Positions 12,701-22,257 of a stretch of DNA of 64,000 nucleotides are shown in pieces (positions within the stretch are counted from its first letter, which is position 1; every line of letters begins with the position of its first letter). Under the pieces are notes generated by a model. The model did no database searches. It saw only the letters and a list, made by a program, of their open reading frames with translations, and had not been told where the DNA came from. This stretch comes from Halichoerus grypus (Eukaryota > Chordata > Mammalia > Carnivora > Phocidae). The position numbers and the translations under genes are program-made. The DNA is taken from assembly GCF_964656455.1 (NCBI RefSeq), contig NC_135718.1, forward strand, positions 129,061,093 to 129,125,092, read 5' to 3'.

Positions 12701-13699
12701 AGTAGGAGGGAGGCTGACGAGAGCCGGCTTCAGGACCAGCACGCTCCAGTCTTGATCGAGCAGTGACAGAGCGGCTGCTCTGAGCGCCTTCTTCTGGGTG
12801 GCAGTTCTCTGTCCACCAAAGAGAGTTCTGTAGGGCCTCACTGCCCTCCCCTTCTCTTTTCTCTGTCAAATGCTTCTTTCCTGCCTAGGCCTCAGGGTCT
12901 GTTCATCGCCTGATGACATTCTGCACTTTTCCTGTTCGTTGGAGGCTTTTGGTTCACGTTCCCAGAGTCAGCCTGAAAGTCAGTCCCCAGGGGTGTCCAG
13001 GAAAGAGCCCCTCTCCGAGGCTGTGGGCAGGGAGAGGCCACCCCTCGGTACTCAGCCAGGGCCTCCGACTGGACGTGATCTTATCTGTGAAAGGGGTCTA
13101 TTCATGAGGCACAGGACCAGCCAGGAGCCTGGGCACGCTCATGGCTCCCACTAGGACTTAGCTTGAGATGGAGACACGGCTTCTCCGGACCGCAGGCTGG
13201 AAGACTCCGGGGAAGCTGGGTCTGGCCAGGGGAGCTTCTGCTGGTCTCTCAGTGTGTGGCCGCAGCGCTGGGGCCTGGGCAGCCGTGGGTGTTTTGGGGA
13301 CTGGCTGGCACTGGCTCATACCTCCCCTAAGAGGCCCTCGTCCGAGCGGCCTATGGTGCAGCGCCTAAGCAGGGCACCAGTAGTTAGCCGGTTCATCAGC
13401 GGGCTCCCCGCAGCTCCCAGCGCGGCACGGACACACCCAGGGGATGACTCTTCTCATCCAGGGCACTGTGATTGCTTCCAGAGCGACGCTACGCCTTTCT
13501 CCTCTGACCTTCTCTAACTGGGCAGCGACCGGTTCCTCTTTATTTCTGGTTCTCAAGATGTACTCACGGGGTAGGTCCTCAATCAATCACAAATGATTGA
13601 ATAAATCATGTTTATTTATCACTGAATATTATTGATCACATAGATAATAGATCATAAGTGATTGTATAAGTGGAGGTCTGGATTCACCTGCCCGTTGTT

Positions 13700-14020
13700 A
13701 TACGTATGTATTCATTTATTTGGCAGACAGTGATTGAGCACTGTTCTAGGTCCTGGGGTTGCAGTGGTGAACCTGCAAAATAAAGGCCCTGTCCTAAATG
13801 GACCTTATATTCTGCTGGAGAGAAACGGGTGATAAATGCATACATATGTACGGAGAGAGAACGAGAGAGAGACAGGAAGTGGTCAGCTCTGTCAGGAAAG
13901 TTCAACCCGGTAAGAGGTACAGAGCGGTGGGGGCTGTTTTTGCCTGCTGGGCAGGGAAGCTTCTCTGAGGAGGTGACATCTGAGGTGGGATCTGAATGAG
14001 GGGAGATGAGCAGGAAGGGT
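13700..14020 (+). repeat. Old interspersed repeat, family A (copy 1)
   Basis: CAGTGATTGAGCACTGTTCT, TAGGTCCTGGGGTTGCAG, AATGGACCTTATATTCTGC and CTGAGGAGGTGACATCTGAG occur in this order. The same order appears near 44540, 55370 and 57900. I do not assign a family name. Confidence 0.65.
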
Positions 14021-14289
14021 GAAGGCCCCTGGGTGGACACAAACGAGGGTCCAGCAGTGCGGTGTGGACCTCACCGGCAAAGGGGGTGGGGTTGAGGCTA
14101 AGGGGAGGGGCCCCTTGAGGAGACAGGGATCCAGGAGACTCAGGAAATGGTATCTCTCTCTCTGCTCAGTGGCCAGGATCAACCTGAGCATCATCTTGAT
14201 TCTTTCTGTCAGCTGGACAGCCAGACTCAACAGCAGACCCTGTTGGATCCGTTCCCAAGTGCACCTCAAGCTGTCCACTTCCCCGCTGC

Positions 14290-14900
14290 TAAAATAGCCT
14301 CCCTGTGGTTGTCTTGCTTTCCCTGCTACAACACGTTCTCCACAGGGCGGTCCGAGTTAGCTTTTAAAAACAGAAACTGGAGGATATTACTCCTTTGCTT
14401 GCAATGGCTTCCCTGCACTTAGAATGTACCCCAGAACCTTGACTGTGGCCCTCCCAGCCCTAGGTGGCTGTCCCTGACCACAGCTGGGACTGACCCGCCC
14501 TACCCTTGCCCTCACCGGCCTCACTAGCTGCTCTCTGCTCCTTGCCCTCCAGCCTCAGCACCTTCACCTGCTGTATTTTCTGCGCGGAAAGCTCTGCCTC
14601 CCCCGCCACCCTGATCTTTGCCTGGGTGGCTCTTGGTGATCATTTAGCGATCAGCTCAGCACATCCTCCCCAGAGAGGCCCCTCTGCCCACCAGCTACTC
14701 AGTCTCTCGGGTGTCCTATTGATTTCACTCTCTGAAATGATCCGTTTATTTGTTTATACATCTATTTCCTGTTCCCCTGCCTCTAGAAGGTTACTTTCAC
14801 GAGAGCCTGTTCTCCTCAATATTTCTGAAGCCTACCTTTACCACTTGGTACCTGGCACCTAAAGGTGTTCATGGAATATCTGTTTAATGACTCAAAGGGA
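14290..14900 (+). mobile_element. L2 element (3' part)
   Basis: The segment runs from AACTGGAGGATATTACTCC through GCTTCCCTGCACTTAGAAT and ends near AATATCTGTTTAATGA. This is a long, typical L2 3' region in forward orientation. Confidence 0.8.
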
Positions 14901-15149
14901 GGTACCTTGTTTGCTTCGTCACCCCAACACCCACCACTAAACAGCTAGGCAGCTCATCAACAGACCAGCCTGAGGTCTATGAAGAGGCCCGACCTGGAGG
15001 GAAGTGGGGGGGCTCCCAGGCAGGTCTAATAGCATCCTCAGAACTGCTCAGTCCAAGGAGCTCAACATGGCTCCCTGCCACTCTGAGGCTCCACCCTCCA
15101 AGCCCCCTTCACCCCATCCCATGGGAGTGCCCGCGCTGGGTCCAGCCAG

Positions 15150-15365
15150 GCTTTGGACTTGGAAAGATCTGAATCTTAGCAATTCTGTCTCTACGTCTTT
15201 CTCGCTAAGGGACCTTGGGCAGGTCTCATAATCTGAGTCTCAGTTACTGTAATTAGAAAATGAAAATAATAATCATAATAATACCTAACTCATGGGGCTA
15301 TCTTTAGTCAGTGCCGGGCCCGCAGGAAGTATCAATAAATGTTAACTTATTAGCATTATTGTTGT
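15150..15365 (+). mobile_element. MIR beside CanSINE
   Basis: GACCTTGGGCAGGTCTCATA, CTGAGTCTCAGTTACTG and AATAATACCTAACTCATGGG follow the MIR order and end near GTATCAATAAATGTTAAC. Confidence 0.75.
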
Positions 15366-15397
15366 CATTATTACTGATCAGTTAGCTGTTATTTTTC

Positions 15398-15620
15398 TTT
15401 TCGTTGAAAGATTTATTTATTTATTTGAGAGAGAGAGAAAGAGAGAGAGAGCATGCACATGAGTGGGAGGGGAGGGGCGGAGGGAGAGGGAGAGAATCTC
15501 AAGCAGGCTCCCCGCTGAGTGTGGAGCCTGACCCAGGGCTTGATCTCACGACCCTCAGATCACGACCTGAGCTGAAACCAAGAGTCAGACGCTCAACCAA
15601 CTGAGCCACCCAGACGCCCC
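15398..15620 (-). mobile_element. CanSINE, full length
   Basis: Inverted CanSINE with head GGGGCGTCTGGGTGGCTCAG, CT-rich body and AAATAAATAAAT tail. Both sides carry the same 18-base target duplication AGTTAGCTGTTATTTTTC (15380-15397 and 15621-15638). Confidence 0.95.
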
Positions 15621-16924
15621 AGTTAGCTGTTATTTTTCAATGCCCCTCCCCCGCCTTAGCCTTCAGACCCTCCCTGTTCTATGTGGCAGCCCTGCCAGAG
15701 TGTAGGGGTGTGGCAGAGGTGTCCTCTGCCCTGCCCTGTTGGGTGTGGGATTGGTAGCCCCCCATCTTGTCCACTTGGAACCCCATCTTGTCCACCTCTG
15801 AACCACACTTACTCTGGTGGCATCTGTGATGGGAGCTATCTCCCCACTCAGCCAGCCCGGGAACCCCCTTCCACCTCTTTCCTGAAGCCCTCCCTCTCCC
15901 TCCCACCGCTCCAGGTACACAGTCTGCATGTTACCACCATCATCAGGAAGGTGCTGGCTGGTAGACTAACTCACACTCTGGAATCAGTACTGTCTTGGCT
16001 TTTAAAAATAACACACAGAGGGGCCAATTCTTAACCCAAAGGAACGGCTCACCCATGGTGGGATTTTAAGCACCGTGAGGGAGACGCTGGAGGTGATGGG
16101 GCTGGTTCTGTAAGGAGCTGCCCGCCCTGCTTGCCTGTGGACAAGGCCCCACTGGGTTTCAGTGTGTCCATTCTGTTGCTCCCCCGCCTGTGTCTGTGGG
16201 ACACTGCATGCTCCTGAGGACAGCCGTCTCTCTGGCTAGTCCCCAACACAGCCCCGGGGGTGGGGTGAGGCCGCGGACCCCAACTTGGGAGGGTTAGCCC
16301 AAGCTTTGGAGGCACATTCAACACGCCCTACGCCATGTGCGCCCCAGGACTTGCAGCTTCTGCTTCTCTTTCCCACGTGTGGGGAGAGGTGAGTTTCTCC
16401 CTGGCCCTGGGACGCAGTCCTTCCTGTGGGAGCCTGCCCCACCTCAGCCAAGGTCCTGGGTCCAGCCCTTTCCCACCATGGAGAAAATAGCAAGAAAAAC
16501 AGATGAGAACTGATACCCTAAGCTGCAGGTCTGCTGGGACCTGGCCCTGGAGGAGCCCCAGGAAAGCTTTAACCCTGGGGCTCCAGGCCGTCAAGAAGGG
16601 CGAGGGGAGGAGGGGAGTGGGCGCCTCCCTAGTGAGAAGCTGCTTCCTCCCTTTCTCGCACTTGGGTCAGTGTCGGGACCCACCTCTTCTCTCAGTGGTC
16701 ATCATTGCTCAGATGTGGGTCCTGGGCAGCCTCCCCCCACCGCCAATCCCCAGGCTGGACAGCAGCACAAGATCACCTTGTCTACCCCCCTATCTCTGGG
16801 CATACCCTCCTTGAATAGGGTCCAGATGTTCCCATTCTAAAGCTCTTAGGAAGGGGACATTCGCAATCTGCCAATCATCCCATATCTAAGTGACCCACAG
16901 TGAGCCTGGTGCCCAGGAGGAGGG

Positions 16925-17095
16925 CTGGTCTTGGAGTCTGGAGACCTGGGTAAGTTATTGGGCCATTTCTGGGCCTGGGTTTCCTAATCTGTGAAATGGT
17001 AATCCCATTATGTCCCACGTCACAGGGTGGTTACGGGGATGACCTGAGACATGAATGTAAAGGGCTTTGTAAACGATAAACATGATATAAATCAT
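16925..17095 (+). mobile_element. MIR
   Basis: GAGTCTGGAGACCTGGG, GGGTTTCCTAATCTGTGAAA and GGTTACGGGGATGACC, then TGTAAAGGGCTTTGTAAACG, are in MIR order. Confidence 0.75.
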
Positions 17096-18764
17096 ACGTG
17101 CGACGGGCCGTGACCCGGGGCGGGGGGGCAGAGAAGGGCAGGTGCCTGGCCTCCATCCTTCCTCCTGCCGCTGCAGCCTGATTAGGTCCTGCTGAGGCTC
17201 ACCCTGGAAACCTGCGCCCCCACCCCAACCTCATGACAGCCATGGCAGTGTCCCTCAGCCTTCTGTCTCGGCAGGATGACCTCTGCTCCTTCGGTCTTGC
17301 TCTGTGGATTCACCCAGAGCTTCTTTCACCGTAGGGTGTGTGGGGAGCCCTTTGAGATCATCACTAACAAGCCCTGAGCCAGATATTTGCAGAGCCGTTA
17401 GGCCCTGTTGGCTGAGCATCTAGAGATACGGGAGGTTTTCCAAGCGTGAGTGTTACTAGGGGCTTGGACGGGAGGAGCTCGGGCACAGGAATATTGGTGG
17501 GGTGTTTACAGACTATTTCACTTACGTTGTCTCATCTGGAGTGGGTCCACTGTCTCATTTTACTGAGAAAGAGTTGATCTAGTAGGTTGCAGATTGACTT
17601 CTAGTGTGTGCACCAGGCTGGCCCTCCTGCTGGGGACCCAAGAGGCGGGAATGGGCTGCAGTTGCAAGATAGCAAGGATTATGTGTAAGAAAACTTAAGG
17701 AGGCACAAGTGAACTGGGGGCCTTCAAGGCGCCTTGGTGCTTTGGGGAAACAAGGGCCCTGTGATCACAGAGTAGGGGAGGGGACACCACACTGACGTGT
17801 TGGAATCATCTAGGTTCCTCCCTTTCCCATTGGAACGATGAGGACATTGGAAAAGAGCTTCCATGATCCCTTCTAGTGCTTGCTTCCTTGATGGGATGGG
17901 GGGATCTGGTTTCTCCCACCCCCCCAAGTCATTCCCTTCCCCCTCCCCGTAAAGCCTTCCCGGATCAGTGGGCTGTGGTGCGTGGAACGGTGTCCAGGGT
18001 GAGAGGGGCCATAAGTATCATCACTGTGAAGAAGAAAGCCACCGATCCTGCAGCACACGACAGAAGAAACCAAAGTTGGAGGGAGGCCTCCGCCTTCACC
18101 CCCATGGGTCTCAGTAGCTGCTTACAGGCTCAGGGGGGCACTCCATCCATCTCAGAAGCCACACTGGAAAATAAACTGGGCAAGCTGAGCCCAGCTGCAC
18201 TGAGCTGGCTCCCCAGCACCGAGCCGGGTGGGCCCCAGCCCCTGGCACTCTCTCCAGGGCGGCGTGTGGGCAGAGGACGCGCTGGCTGCAGGCTGCACTG
18301 GTTTAAAGGGAAGTGGGGAGCTCCCAGGACATTGTGTTGTCTGCCTCTTCACCCAAAATGTGAGCTGCAGAGATCTTTTCTTACTGGCACAGAAAGCACG
18401 CATGTTTGGCACTTGGCTGAGCAAATGCACCCCCATGCATGCATACACGCAAGTGCCTCACTTGTAGCAAATGCTCCGTGAACATGAGTTGTCTTTCCTG
18501 AGAATGATTCCCCCGTTAGCTTGGGGGTGCAGAGCTGGTGCTTGAGCACAAGCCCTCAGGAGATAAGCACTGCGTGGTGATTGGAAGGGGGAAGGGGAGG
18601 TAAGCTTGGAAGGGGAGGTGGGGGCACTGGTAGGGGGGTATGGGGCAGAGCCGGAAGGAGGGAGGTGTGCAAGGCTTTTTTGGACACTTGTGTCAGCTGG
18701 CCTAAGGGGAAGAGCAGCTCACTGATGATCTGGTTGTTTTGGGTCAGCGTAGCACAGGAAACTG

Positions 18765-18890
18765 TTGCCATGTGATTGCTTTGAACCTCAATTTCCTCAT
18801 CTGTCAAGGCTTTCCTACCTTACCAGGACCGCCACACAGCAACGATGAGGTGACCAATGGCGATGTGCCGGGCACAGGGTTTTTACTTTG
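18765..18890 (+). mobile_element. MIR fragment
   Basis: AACCTCAATTTCCTCATCTG and TGTCAAGGC, then GATGAGGTGACCAATGG, are a diverged MIR core just before the ADORA1 exon. Confidence 0.55.
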
Positions 18891-19193
18891 GTGATTTTAT
18901 TAAAACTCCTCCGGGAAGTCCTTTGTTATTTTCTGTTATGAGTTTTACCTTGATTTTTAGTTCGTCGTGATTTTTACATGACCCAGGGTTCCCACCCTCT
19001 GTGGGCAAGATGAGCCAGTGCGTTGCAAAGCTGTGGCCCAAATCTTAGATCCTGAAGACTCGGACCTCTAGCCAAAGACCCGCAGCTCCCCACTCGCTGG
19101 GCCCTGGCTGGGGAGGGGGCCTCCTCTTAGAGACCCCTGGGGGCTGGTGGAGCCTAGCGGGGGGGACTCACACTCTATTCTCCCCTCCCCCAG

Positions 19194-19833
19194 GTACAAG
19201 ACGGTGGTGACTCCCCGGAGGGCGGCAGTGGCCATCGCCGGCTGCTGGATTCTCTCCTTCGTGGTGGGTCTGACGCCCATGTTCGGCTGGAACAGGCTCG
19301 GGGAGGTGGAACGGGCCTGGGCAGCCAACGGCACCAAGGGCGAGCCCGTGATTGAGTGCGAGTTTGAGAAGGTTATCAGCATGGAGTACATGGTCTACTT
19401 CAACTTCTTTGTCTGGGTGCTACCCCCGCTGCTGATCATGGTCCTCATCTACCTGGAGGTCTTCTACCTGATCCGCAAGCAGCTCAACAAGAAGGTGTCG
19501 GCCTCCTCTGGTGACCCGCAGAAGTACTATGGGAAGGAGCTGAAGATTGCCAAGTCACTGGCCCTCATCCTCTTCCTCTTCGCCCTCAGCTGGCTGCCCC
19601 TGCACATCCTTAACTGCATCACCCTCTTCTGCCCTTCCTGCCAGAAGCCCAGCATCCTCATCTACATCGCCATCTTCCTCACCCACGGCAACTCGGCCAT
19701 GAACCCCATCGTCTATGCCTTCCGCATCCAGAAGTTCCGGGTCACCTTCCTTAAGATTTGGAATGACCATTTCCGCTGCCAGCCCACACCCCCCGTTGAC
19801 GAGGACCCCCCTGAAGAGGGGCCCCACGACTAG
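19194..19833 (+). CDS. ADORA1: Adenosine A1 receptor, 3' coding exon (partial gene)
   Basis: This exon encodes the C-terminal 212 residues of the adenosine A1 receptor, a class A GPCR that couples adenosine binding to Gi/o. It begins with one base that completes a split Arg codon, then reads [18 protein letters not shown] and ends PEEGPHD at a TAG stop (19831-19833). With the human protein of 326 residues, the exon fits residues 115-326 without indels. It covers TM4, ECL2 with the conserved disulfide Cys (human 169) and binding residues in CEFEK, TM5, TM6 with LPLHILNC (His251, Asn254), TM7 with [12 protein letters not shown] (His278 and the NPxxY motif), helix 8 and a Cys in DHFRCQ that is the usual palmitoylation site. 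ECL2 reads [10 protein letters not shown] where human has an NLS sequon; a second site, NGT, is kept. The residues before Arg114 lie outside the window. Identification is from clear family similarity. Confidence 0.97.
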
Positions 19834-21130
19834 ACTCCACCTTCCGATCCTGCCTGCCCACATCGGGGGCATCTCAGCCCAGTCCCACGTCCCCACTGGT
19901 CCCACTCCTGAGCCTTCCTGGCTGGGCTGTGGGGTGTGGGTGACCTGCACCTCGGGTCCTGGAGGAGGTTTGGGAGGGCGGTCCATGAGGAAGGAACCAG
20001 GTAACCTGAGGAGAGGAGGAAAGTGGCTTGAGCCTCCCCAGCTGTGTGACCATCCTACGGGCAACCCAGTGCTTCGGGCTGGACGGACCTCGGGAGACTG
20101 AGGCTGCAAAGGGGCCATGTGGGCTGGGAGGGCAAGCTTGGTCTCCATGGCAGTCAGGGGAGCCTGCTTGTCTCTTGTGGTGGATGTGCAACCCTGGGAC
20201 CAAGCCTAAGGAGAGGAGAGGATCCCCTCCAAGATGGAGGGAGGGAGAGAAACTGCACATCATGGTCTTGCTTTCTCTCCTTTCTGTAGAAGGTGGCAGA
20301 GCCACTGAGGAGCAGGAATCATGGAGCCTCAGGCCCTGCCTCCCCGGACCCTGAGCGGCTAGCCATGCCGGGTGCCAGGGTGCCTGCTCTCCCTGCCCCG
20401 GGGAGCGCAGGTTTATACTTGGAAGAGGCAGAAAGAGCGGGTCCAGAAATCATTCCCAACTTTTGCTTTATTCTCCACCAGCCCTGGGACCCAGAATGGG
20501 AGCTCCAAGCCCGCTGGAGCTCATGTGGAGTTGAAGAGCAGGCCGCACACAGCCACCGGGTGGCAGCACTGAGCCCTTGCTCCGGCCCTGCGCGGCCCAA
20601 GGAGGAGCCTGGGCTATAACTACCTGTCATCTGGGCTACCAGCTCCACTAGCCCCTGATGATGGCCTGGACTCTCCTAAGTGACACCCATCTCTGCTGTT
20701 TCTGGGCCAGATGGAGAGGAGAGCCCCAGACATGCAAACATGAGGGAGCATTCTGCCTGCCTGAGGGAGGGGGGGTGGACAAGGGAAAAGTGCTGACTGT
20801 GGGTACTCATGGGATGACTTGTGACGGGCTGGAACAGGCCAGGGGAGACCACACCCCTGAGAGTGAGGCAGGGAGGTCTTGCTGGCATTTAAATGCCCCC
20901 AGTATCCCTGGCACTAGTTTTCAGGGGCTTTGGGGCTCTGTGGCACAGTGTAAGCTTCAGAGCATCCAGGGAAGGTTCCACCCTCTGCCAGGCTCTGGGG
21001 GCCCTTGTACAGAGGGGTGGGGGTGGGGTTCTGTGTGTGATTCCAGGCCCTTTCCTTTCTCGGAGGTAGGATGTGCCCTGGCTCCCAGGGAGGGCCACCT
21101 GACTAATAAAGACTGTGAACCTTGATGGAG
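19834..21130 (+). other. ADORA1: ADORA1 3' UTR
   Basis: This stretch runs from the TAG stop to just past the first strong AATAAA. It has no open frame of interest and no recognised repeat. A length near 1.3 kb is reasonable for this gene. The exact cleavage site is inferred to lie 10-25 bases after the signal. Confidence 0.75.
21105..21110 (+). terminator. ADORA1: ADORA1 polyadenylation signal
   Basis: A canonical AATAAA occurs in the context CTAATAAAGACTG, about 1.27 kb after the stop codon. GT-rich sequence follows. It is the first strong signal after the stop and lies before the convergent MYBPH gene. Confidence 0.8.
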
Positions 21131-21507
21131 AGCATGCCCCTGGCTCCCCACCCTCACCGCCATCTGGGGGCAGCAGACAACCTCAGCAGAAGAGAGTGGC
21201 GGGGGGTGGGGTGGGGGGGAAGCAGGGAGGGGGGTATGGAGGCGTTCAGAGCAAGGAGGGTTCCAGAGAAGAGTGTGTCTGTTCCTATAGTTATGCTCTT
21301 GGCATAGAATACCCTGAATGTGAAAGCAAGATCTTAAAAATCTCATGTCTGGAAACCCCCCTTAGATCCTGAGTCCCCTCCCACTGACATCTTCCTCCTG
21401 ATGTCACATGTGGAGACCCCCTCGCGGTGACGCATTCCGCCCCCCTCGCTGTGACACAGCGCCTCCCCCGCCACAACGACGCTCAGTGGCACAGAGGCCC
21501 CCGCACC
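21131..21507. other. Spacer between convergent ADORA1 and MYBPH 3' ends
   Basis: About 0.4 kb separate the inferred ADORA1 cleavage site from the inferred MYBPH one. The segment has a G-rich run around 21200-21235 (many GGGG blocks) and a short C/T-rich part near 21420-21470. I see no gene or recognised mobile element. G-rich tracts of this kind can act as pause sites between convergent genes, but that is inference. Confidence 0.6.
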
Positions 21508-21660
21508 GAAACACACCACACACCTTTATTTGAGCGGTTCTCACCCAGAGTGCACGTCTCTGCAGGGGCATCCAGTCTTTGCACCTCCCAGGCCCCCTCG
21601 TGCCCAGGAAGCCTGGCCTGGGGCCTGCCAGGCCTACCCGTGGCTCCTGGGCTCCAGCCT
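21508..21660 (-). other. MYBPH: MYBPH 3' UTR exon (probable exon 11)
   Basis: After the stop codon a plausible donor (GGAGAACG followed by GTAAATGG on the - strand, around 22205-22215) could splice to an acceptor at 21661-21662. That acceptor follows a strong pyrimidine tract (CTCCCTCCCCTAG). The resulting exon would carry only 3' UTR and the poly(A) signal. Human MYBPH has eleven exons and only ten here are coding, which fits. The alternative is an unspliced 3' UTR continuing from 22240. Confidence 0.55.
21525..21530 (-). terminator. MYBPH: MYBPH polyadenylation signal
   Basis: The + strand TTTATT reads AATAAA on the - strand, in the context CTCAAATAAAGGTGTG. The following GTGTGTGG is a typical GU-rich downstream element. 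It lies about 0.7 kb beyond the stop codon on the genomic sequence. Confidence 0.8.
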
Positions 21661-22240
21661 CTAGGGGAGGGAGGCGAGGCAGGTACCAGGGAGGAAAGCC
21701 ATCAGCCATCACCATGTGAACAGGGCTCTGGGACATTTGTGGAGCTCGATTCTGAGTCTGGTGGCCCTGACTCCCCAGGTCTGCAGCACCTGGCAGAGAA
21801 CACGCTTCATGAGCCCTGGGGTTAGACAGAGCTGGGCTCTACCTGCCCTGCTGAAGAAGTGAGACAGGGCAGAGGGACACAACGCCCCTCTTTTCTTCCC
21901 AGGCTTCCCACCCCAAGGGCCCAATGCCCAGCGCTTAGCTCTGCCCCTGCAGCTCTGGGATCCTTCCCTACATGTCCGGAGCCTCAGAACCACCTGGGAG
22001 GGAAGGTGGGACACAGGTTGTTTTCCCCTCTTTGCTGACAAGGAAACAGGCCCAAGGGAATGCCCTGAACTAGACCCCTGTCCTATGCGCACATTGCCCG
22101 GGACTGCAGATTTGTCCCCAGAGCTGAATGCCACCTTCCCCTGTCCCCGCCCCACCCCCACCCCCTGCCCTGGCCTCTGCCCCCAGAGGCCGCGGGTCCA
22201 GCCATTTACCGTTCTCCTCATCACAGCCTCCTGTCGCTCT

Positions 22241-22257
22241 TCAGTGTGTGGCTGATG
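22241..22257 (-). CDS. MYBPH: MYBPH coding exon 10 (17-nt terminal coding part)
   Basis: After the acceptor CTTCCAG the exon gives ASATH and then TGA at 22241-22243, matching the conserved ASAAH end of the family. Only 17 coding bases are present, so automatic gene calls could miss it. Confidence 0.88.

Larger units (their letters stand above)
1..19193 (+). other. ADORA1: ADORA1 intron (3' part), non-coding
   Basis: This stretch precedes the ADORA1 3' coding exon and ends in a good acceptor, a pyrimidine-rich tract followed by AG at 19192-19193. No segment in it encodes the N-terminal half of the receptor (TM1-TM3), so the first coding exon must lie to the left of the window. In human the two coding exons are separated by tens of kilobases, which fits. 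The sequence is mostly GC-rich unique DNA with scattered MIR and L2 relics, two CanSINEs and short simple repeats. Several long open frames occur (for example 313-1131 and 9942-10934), but they look like chance frames in GC-rich sequence. The intron assignment is inference from synteny; the acceptor is seen directly. Confidence 0.85.

Noticed and set aside
13575..13680. A regulatory palindrome (CAATCACAAATGATTG)
   Set aside because: The inverted repeat is only 6 bases per arm in AT-rich sequence, which is expected by chance.
19555..20148. 197-codon open frame antisense to ADORA1
   Set aside because: It lies opposite the receptor exon and consists of acidic and Pro-rich translation of the complement; a known artefact of GC-rich coding exons.
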